From Breznakiella homolactica (GTDB taxonomy: Bacteria; Spirochaetota; Spirochaetia; Treponematales; Breznakiellaceae), in NCBI RefSeq assembly GCF_016616095.2, contig NZ_CP067089.2, positions 3,782,001-3,846,000 of the forward strand: a stretch of 64,000 nt of DNA, written 5' to 3'. How positions within the stretch are numbered: position 1 is the first letter of the stretch; every line of letters starts with the position of its first letter. A model generated the notes under the pieces. The model did not search any database. It saw only the letters and a program-made list of their open reading frames with translations, and had not been told where the DNA came from. A program made the position numbers and the translations under genes. Below, piece after piece: positions 59,247 to 64,000 of this stretch.

Positions 59247-62200
59247 CTGGCGAGAAAAGGTTCCACCAGGTCGTTTTTATAGGCGCCGGTGCCGTCATAG
59301 GTAATGGACAGCACCGGGACGCCGGTCACCGATTCGATTACCGGCGCCAGGGCTTCCGTGACCAGGGAAGGGCAGCAGAACGCGGGCGATGCCTGGACAA
59401 ACAGGGAAAGGTCAGGATGCTCATCCAGGATTTTCAGAATCTTCAGGGAATTGTCGAAGTTCTCCCCGGACATTTCCGGACGGATGCCGAAATGGTTGTA
59501 GGCGATCCGCCGCCGCCGGTTCCGCCAGGACCCGTCGCTTAAGGAAACCCCGGTCCGTTTTTTCAGATGTTTTTCCATCGCCGCTACCGCCGCCAGCACG
59601 GCGTTGTACGCAGCCAGTGTGGCGAAACGGCCCTCCGATACGAGACGTTCAAAAAACGAATCCACCGTTGCCTTGAGATATTCCACATAGGAAGTGGTGA
59701 TTACTTCACCGCCGGCGCGCTCAATAGCCCGGATCAGGTCCTGGTTGAAAACATCGTTGTCCCGGACGTAAAAATCCCCGAATATCGCCGCCTTGGGTCT
59801 GGGCTTTCCCTCCACAGCCAAAGCCGCCATGCCCGCGCCGATATCCCGGATCAGGGGCACCACGGGTTTCCGCTTTTCCAGGACCGAAACGCATTCCTCC
59901 AGGGCTGACGCCGCAAAGGCGTCGGCGGAACCAGGAACCGTCTCATAGGGCCGGATACGGCAGACCAGTTTCCGCAGTAAACCCGCCAGGGAAAAGGCGT
60001 AATACGCGTCCATTGTCATCCGGGGGGATACATCCAGGAAGATCATATCCCCGCTGTAAACCCGCAGTTCCTCCATGCCGCTGGTCCGGCTGAAGATTCC
60101 TTCCATCTGCAGAGGGAAGAGGGGAATATTGCACGGCCAGAGGGCCCGGGCCATCCACACCGTTGTACGGCCCGGATCCAGACGGTATTTTTCAACGTAA
60201 TGGAGCGCTTCCCGGGCGATGATACTTACGGGAATACACTGTCCGGTATTGTAGGTCATGGCTTCCCTGATGAGTTCCGGCTCCTCCTCCAGGGCCCGTC
60301 CGTCGATGCCGTTGCTCCTGAGGGCCGCCGACAGCAGGGCTGAGACCATGGGGTCCCAGTTGGGGAGCAGCACCGTATCCGTCCGGGGGAATTTCTGTAC
60401 CCGCCGCCGCTCATCCGGGGAGGCGGCTTGCCGTGACTGTTCTCCAAAGGCCGCTGTGCCGGTCTCCCGGGAACCGAAGTGGTTCCGGAATGACCGGATG
60501 GCCGCCTCGATCCGGGTTTCATATCCCACGGCGGAATCGTGTTCGTCAAGCTGAAGGATCAGGTAGGGTTTCTTCACCTGGCCGAGAATTTTCTTGAAGC
60601 TGTCCATGGCGAACGAGTCGGGGCCGCACTTAAATGAAGTAACCAGAACGGGATAGAAATTCGGGGTGTCCCTGCAGAAATAGGCTGTCTCCACCACCTG
60701 CGCGGCGTAGTACCAGTGGTACGCCTGGAGTTCGTGTTCATGGTAATAGGCTTTTTCCAGGCTGATCATATCGTGGAAGAAGACCTTCAGCCCGTACTGG
60801 GCAAACATATCCGGTATGCCTTTGTTCATCCCCTCGCTCAGGGCGGTGTAGGGCCGCCCGGTGAGCATCACCGCGAACTCGCCGCTCTCCGGACGGACCC
60901 GCCGGAAGAGTTCCCTGAGCCGGCGGCTGTATTGATCCCGCAGCCCGGTCATGGCTTTGTACGCCGCGGCGATTTCCGAAGGCAAGGGCGCGGGACCGCC
61001 GGTTCCTTCACGGATAGCCGCGAACATTTCCCGCAGTTCATGGACCGCCTTGGAATCGTCTCCGAAGGATGAATAGATGAATGGCTTCAGTATATGGTCT
61101 CCCCGGCCGGTGGCCGCGGCAGCCAGGGTCGGTATGTACTGTGAATAATTGCAGAACAGATTCCGGTCCGCTTTTTCATAGGGAATTTCGGAAGCCGGCC
61201 GCTGTGAGGGCGCTTCGAGATATACCGGAAGAAACACGTAATCCGCGGCATCCAAAAGCCGCAGCACCTGGCCGTGGATCATGGAAACCGGTACGCAGAA
61301 ATCAGCCCCGGCAACGCGCTTTCCCTCAGAGAGCAGTTTTCCCGTGTCTTTCCCCAGGACAACGGAAAATCCCAGTCTTTCAAAGAAGAATTTCCACAGA
61401 TACCCGTCTTCCTGGAGGTACAGCGCCCGGGGAATCCCTATTTTTAACCGCTGGTCCGGTTTGTCCGGGGCACCGGGCTGTTTCCGGTACCGGTTTATGG
61501 CTGAATCGCTGACATGGTAGGCCGCGTTGATCAGCAGGTTTCGGGCGGACGCCGAAAAGGCGACCGCCGCGCTGCCGATCACACCGGGGAACCGCGGCTT
61601 GCCGGCTTCGGGCTTACTCCTGCCGCCGGTGTGCTGTATTGCTTCGTCCAGGCATTGTTTCCGCTCCCGCAGAAGGTCAAACCCCGAGGTATTCCTTGAA
61701 ACGAATGTTTTATCCCCCTGGCCCCGGCCGCAGAGGTATCCGTATACGATTTCTTCTTCCCGGAGGGTTATGATATGGAGTTTGCACTGGTTCGCGCATC
61801 CCCGGCACTGGTCAAAACGCTGGTCTATCTGTTCCTTCCATATCCCAAGCCCTCTGAAGCCGGTGGTTTTTTCCGGTTCTTTCCGGCTGCCCAGGTGTTC
61901 AAGGACGGCCCCGATGGCGCCGGTCAGGTGGCAGTAGGGAGAAACGGAAATGTTTTTTCCAAGCCGGGTCTCAAAAGCCGCGACCAGGGTGCTGTTTTTC
62001 GCGGTGGCCCCCTGGAAGACGATCCGCCTGCCGATGGATCCCTCGGAAGCGACCTTGGTAAGGTAATTGTCGCACACCGAAAAGAGGGCCGCTGTGAGGA
62101 GTTCCTCCGTGGTATATCCGTCGTTCTGGTAGTTATTAAGATCCCGTTCCATAAACACGGTACACCGGTCGCTGGTGGCGGGCGCGGGGCAGCCCGTGGC

Positions 62201-63649
62201 CCTGCGGGCGTATTCATTGATGGGGACCCCCAGCTTCTGGGCCTGTTCCTCGATAAAACTCCCCGTACCGGCGGCGCAGACCGTATTCATGTGGCTGAAA
62301 ACCACGGTCCCGCCGGACAGAACCGTGAATTTCGAATCCTGGCCGCCGATTTCGATGATAGTATCCGCCTCCGGGTCCAGGGCCGCCGCCGCCCGGGCAT
62401 GGGCGGTTATTTCGTCGATAACCGCGTCCGCCCCGACCAGGGCCCCGATAAGTTTCCGGCCCGAACCGGTGGTCGCGCAGGAGCGCACGGATCCGGTCCA
62501 GTGTTCTTTTTTCTGAATTTCCTCCAGGGTTTCCAAAAGTCCCCGGACGGCCCGTATGGGATCACCCGCGGTGCGTGTGTACAGCCCGGCCAGGACGTTC
62601 CTGTTTCCGTCCAGAACCGCCGCTTTCGTGCTTGTGGAGCCGATATCGATACCCAGGTGGAGTTCCCGGGGGGCCGGTGTCCCCGGTATCGCGTAGCTGT
62701 CCACCTCCACCGGGTTTGCCTCACCCAGGACCGACGCTGTATGGAGGTACGATACATGGTCCGAAAAATCCGGATACGGTCCCTTGGGAGACGCCAGGGG
62801 AGGGTGGACGTAGTTCCGGGCTGTCCCGGCGCTGCCAAGAATGTCCACAGCCCGCCGGGGCCGGCCGCCGTTTTCCATAGAACTGTTTTTTGCCCGGAGC
62901 ACCGCGCCGATGGCTCCGTAATAGGGGGCCAGATCGTCCTGTTCAATAGATACGCCGGCGATTTCCGACAGATATTGAATGACCCGTGGGTTCAGCGCCA
63001 CGCCGCCGGCCATAAATACCGGGCCTTCCAGGATTTCCCCGGGAAAAAGGGTATCGGCGATATTGCGGGCCAGCCCCTGGCACAGTCCGTCGCATATTTC
63101 CGCTATTCCCCAGCCTTCCTGCTGGGCGTGGATAAGGTCCGTCTTGGCGAAGACCGAACACCGGCTGGCGATCCGGGGCGTCTGTCCGGAGCTTTTCTCC
63201 GCCATCCGGGCAAGTTCCGCGCTGGAACCGAGGCCGAGGCGCAGCGCCTGCTGGTCGAGAAAACTGCCCGTTCCCGCGGCGCAGGCGGAATTTGCCTTCA
63301 TTTTGCGGTATGCGCCGTCTTCATTAAAAATAATCCGGGCGAATTTCTCGGAACCCACCAGCAGGATGTTCCGCACACCGGGGCGGCGGTGTTTTATTCC
63401 CTCTATAAAACAGATTGTACCTTCCGGACGGTGGCCGCAGCGGATGAAAGAGGGTGTCCCCGACGCGGCCGCTGCAAAACGGAATTCTTTATAACGGGAT
63501 TTCTCCAGGAAATCCCGGATAACCGAGAGGGGATCCCCCTGGTGGTAGGCGTAATGCCGCTCCAGGATGGCGTCATCCTGATCCATGACAACGATTTTTA
63601 CCGCCGCGGAGCCCGCGTCGATCCCGAGAAGGGGGTAATTTTTTTTCAT
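59216..63649 (-). CDS. Large 2-hydroxyacyl-CoA dehydratase activator-like protein (two BadF domains, DUF2229)
   Basis: 1477 residues. Two ASKHA ATPase domains of the HgdC/BadF type (about 1-255 and 325-580): GIDAGSAAVK and GIDIGSTSTK. Each has the Fe-S cysteine pair, CAAGTGSFLDQQ with RCSVFAKTDL, and CAAGTGSFIEEQ with RCTVFMERDL. A Cys-containing linker (QCRGCANQCKLH) leads to a DUF2229 domain (from about 730, IGIPRALYLQEDGYLWKFFF) and an HgdB-like C-terminal part. Family members couple ATP hydrolysis to low-potential electron transfer, but the substrate of this long form is not established. No dehydratase subunits lie nearby. Confidence 0.88.
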   Translation of the reverse strand: MKKNYPLLGIDAGSAAVKIVVMDQDDAILERHYAYHQGDPLSVIRDFLEKSRYKEFRFAAAASGTPSFIRCGHRPEGTICFIEGIKHRRPGVRNILLVGSEKFARIIFNEDGAYRKMKANSACAAGTGSFLDQQALRLGLGSSAELARMAEKSSGQTPRIASRCSVFAKTDLIHAQQEGWGIAEICDGLCQGLARNIADTLFPGEILEGPVFMAGGVALNPRVIQYLSEIAGVSIEQDDLAPYYGAIGAVLRAKNSSMENGGRPRRAVDILGSAGTARNYVHPPLASPKGPYPDFSDHVSYLHTASVLGEANPVEVDSYAIPGTPAPRELHLGIDIGSTSTKAAVLDGNRNVLAGLYTRTAGDPIRAVRGLLETLEEIQKKEHWTGSVRSCATTGSGRKLIGALVGADAVIDEITAHARAAAALDPEADTIIEIGGQDSKFTVLSGGTVVFSHMNTVCAAGTGSFIEEQAQKLGVPINEYARRATGCPAPATSDRCTVFMERDLNNYQNDGYTTEELLTAALFSVCDNYLTKVASEGSIGRRIVFQGATAKNSTLVAAFETRLGKNISVSPYCHLTGAIGAVLEHLGSRKEPEKTTGFRGLGIWKEQIDQRFDQCRGCANQCKLHIITLREEEIVYGYLCGRGQGDKTFVSRNTSGFDLLRERKQCLDEAIQHTGGRSKPEAGKPRFPGVIGSAAVAFSASARNLLINAAYHVSDSAINRYRKQPGAPDKPDQRLKIGIPRALYLQEDGYLWKFFFERLGFSVVLGKDTGKLLSEGKRVAGADFCVPVSMIHGQVLRLLDAADYVFLPVYLEAPSQRPASEIPYEKADRNLFCNYSQYIPTLAAAATGRGDHILKPFIYSSFGDDSKAVHELREMFAAIREGTGGPAPLPSEIAAAYKAMTGLRDQYSRRLRELFRRVRPESGEFAVMLTGRPYTALSEGMNKGIPDMFAQYGLKVFFHDMISLEKAYYHEHELQAYHWYYAAQVVETAYFCRDTPNFYPVLVTSFKCGPDSFAMDSFKKILGQVKKPYLILQLDEHDSAVGYETRIEAAIRSFRNHFGSRETGTAAFGEQSRQAASPDERRRVQKFPRTDTVLLPNWDPMVSALLSAALRSNGIDGRALEEEPELIREAMTYNTGQCIPVSIIAREALHYVEKYRLDPGRTTVWMARALWPCNIPLFPLQMEGIFSRTSGMEELRVYSGDMIFLDVSPRMTMDAYYAFSLAGLLRKLVCRIRPYETVPGSADAFAASALEECVSVLEKRKPVVPLIRDIGAGMAALAVEGKPRPKAAIFGDFYVRDNDVFNQDLIRAIERAGGEVITTSYVEYLKATVDSFFERLVSEGRFATLAAYNAVLAAVAAMEKHLKKRTGVSLSDGSWRNRRRRIAYNHFGIRPEMSGENFDNSLKILKILDEHPDLSLFVQASPAFCCPSLVTEALAPVIESVTGVPVLSITYDGTGAYKNDLVEPFLASYGKTSTGTA

Positions 63650-63744
63650 AAATAATCTCCGGTAACAGATATACCCCGTCCGCGGATTTCTGTGAAGACA
63701 GCAGCGAATTTTTGTAACCTTTGGAGGGAATGGAAAAACCGTTT

Positions 63745-63768
63745 TGACACTTTTTGTGTGTGGTGTCA
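63745..63768. promoter_or_regulatory. TGACAC-N12-GTGTCA palindrome
   Basis: Lies in the 340-bp divergent region between the activase and the next gene. TTGACACTTTTT at its left half recurs at 63887-63898, over the -35 element of the downstream promoter. Possible regulator site; no family can be named. Confidence 0.35.
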
Positions 63769-63886
63769 GCTAAATCTCCAATATATTTTTTCGCCGCAAA
63801 CCGAAGCGTTTTAGTAATTATTTGAATAATAAACAGTTAGATTTTCTTTTTCTGCTGTAATTATGTTTAAATTTATATAAAAAAAC

Positions 63887-63916
63887 TTGACACTTTTTAT
63901 CGAGCAAAGCTATACT
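63887..63916 (+). promoter_or_regulatory. Promoter of the gene at the window end
   Basis: TTGACA (63887-63892), 18-nt spacer, TATACT (63911-63916). The leader then has an AAGAGG...CCTCTT stem (63931-63936 / 63961-63966) with an inner AATC/GATT pairing, and AGGAGG before the ATG. The remainder of 63650-63886 is AT-rich with no other signal except the palindrome at 63745. Confidence 0.75.
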
Positions 63917-63989
63917 GGAGTCAAAAGATAAAGAGGATAAGGGTAATCGTAGATTGCTTCCCTCTTGTCATTCCTAGGAGGATTCTTAA

Positions 63990-64000
63990 ATGAAGAAAGC
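63990..64000 (+). CDS. Start of a further gene, cut by window edge
   Basis: ATG AAG AAA GC follows AGGAGG by 9 nt and a good promoter. Only the first residues MKK are visible; a signal peptide is possible. Nothing more can be said. Confidence 0.6.

Noticed and set aside
61775..63655. Long plus-strand frame (626 codons) opposite the activase gene
   Set aside because: It lies wholly antisense to a strongly conserved protein, with no domain or ribosome-binding site; it is a by-product of codon bias.
1..64000. CRISPR arrays, tRNA or rRNA genes, insertion sequences with transposase, or prophage genes
   Set aside because: No regularly spaced repeats, no cloverleaf with CCA-type acceptor, no transposase, integrase or phage structural gene was recognised on either strand.

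Overview
The window looks like a chromosomal piece of a moderately GC-rich spirochaete of the Treponema/Breznakiellaceae type, probably an insect-gut sugar fermenter. This is inferred from the gene content: several sugar ABC systems with short Gly-rich signal-peptide ends, an Fe-S-type PurF, two-domain CoA-dehydratase activases, DISM-7TM sensors and CRP-GGDEF proteins. No rRNA or tRNA was seen, so the species cannot be fixed.

Layout. 1-7.3 kb, minus strand: a purine operon purE-C-F-M-N-H-D with tight overlaps. Its leader carries a guanine-type purine riboswitch with an enlarged P3 arm. 7.3-7.6 kb: first copy of a nested-palindrome repeat. 7.8-10.3 kb: three AT-rich, co-directional accessory genes separated by attC-like imperfect palindromes, resembling an integron cassette array without an integrase. 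10.4-18 kb: xylulokinase, a LacI regulator, two LacI-type operators, an AGE-family epimerase and a xylFGH transporter. 18.3-23.3 kb: a MalEFG-type ABC transporter and an oligo-1,6-glucosidase. 23.3-23.9 kb: two more repeat units. 23.9-32.1 kb: a HAD hydrolase and a probable D-allose or rare-hexose operon (TIM-barrel epimerase, RbsBAC-like transporter, ribokinase, DeoR regulator, AlsK-like ROK kinase). 32.1-37.5 kb: a TM2 protein, an AT-rich lipoprotein, rsmG, tex and a dicarboxylate symporter. 37.5-46.9 kb: repeat, His/Met-rich secreted protein, SDR plus aldehyde dehydrogenase, repeat, AEC permease, 7TM sensor with an RsbW-like ATPase domain, and two cNMP/GGDEF proteins. 46.9-51.4 kb: an AT-rich island of six unidirectional accessory genes. 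51.4-58.4 kb: a histidine operon hisG-B-H-F-A/I/E-C-D behind a leader peptide with six consecutive His codons and an attenuator. 58.4-63.6 kb: a radical SAM protein and a 1477-residue BadF-type activase. The window ends at the start of another gene.

The most notable items are: (1) a family of intergenic elements (about 7310, 23339, 23682, 37553, 41245) in which a conserved 33-35 nt core sits between 20-21 nt arms whose sequence differs in every copy but stays complementary; (2) the purine riboswitch with an insertion in its P3/L3 arm; (3) the his attenuation leader, apparently transcribed almost leaderless; (4) the trifunctional HisA-HisI-HisE fusion; (5) the attC-like cassette array; (6) terminator-like hairpins just downstream of all three sugar-binding-protein genes.
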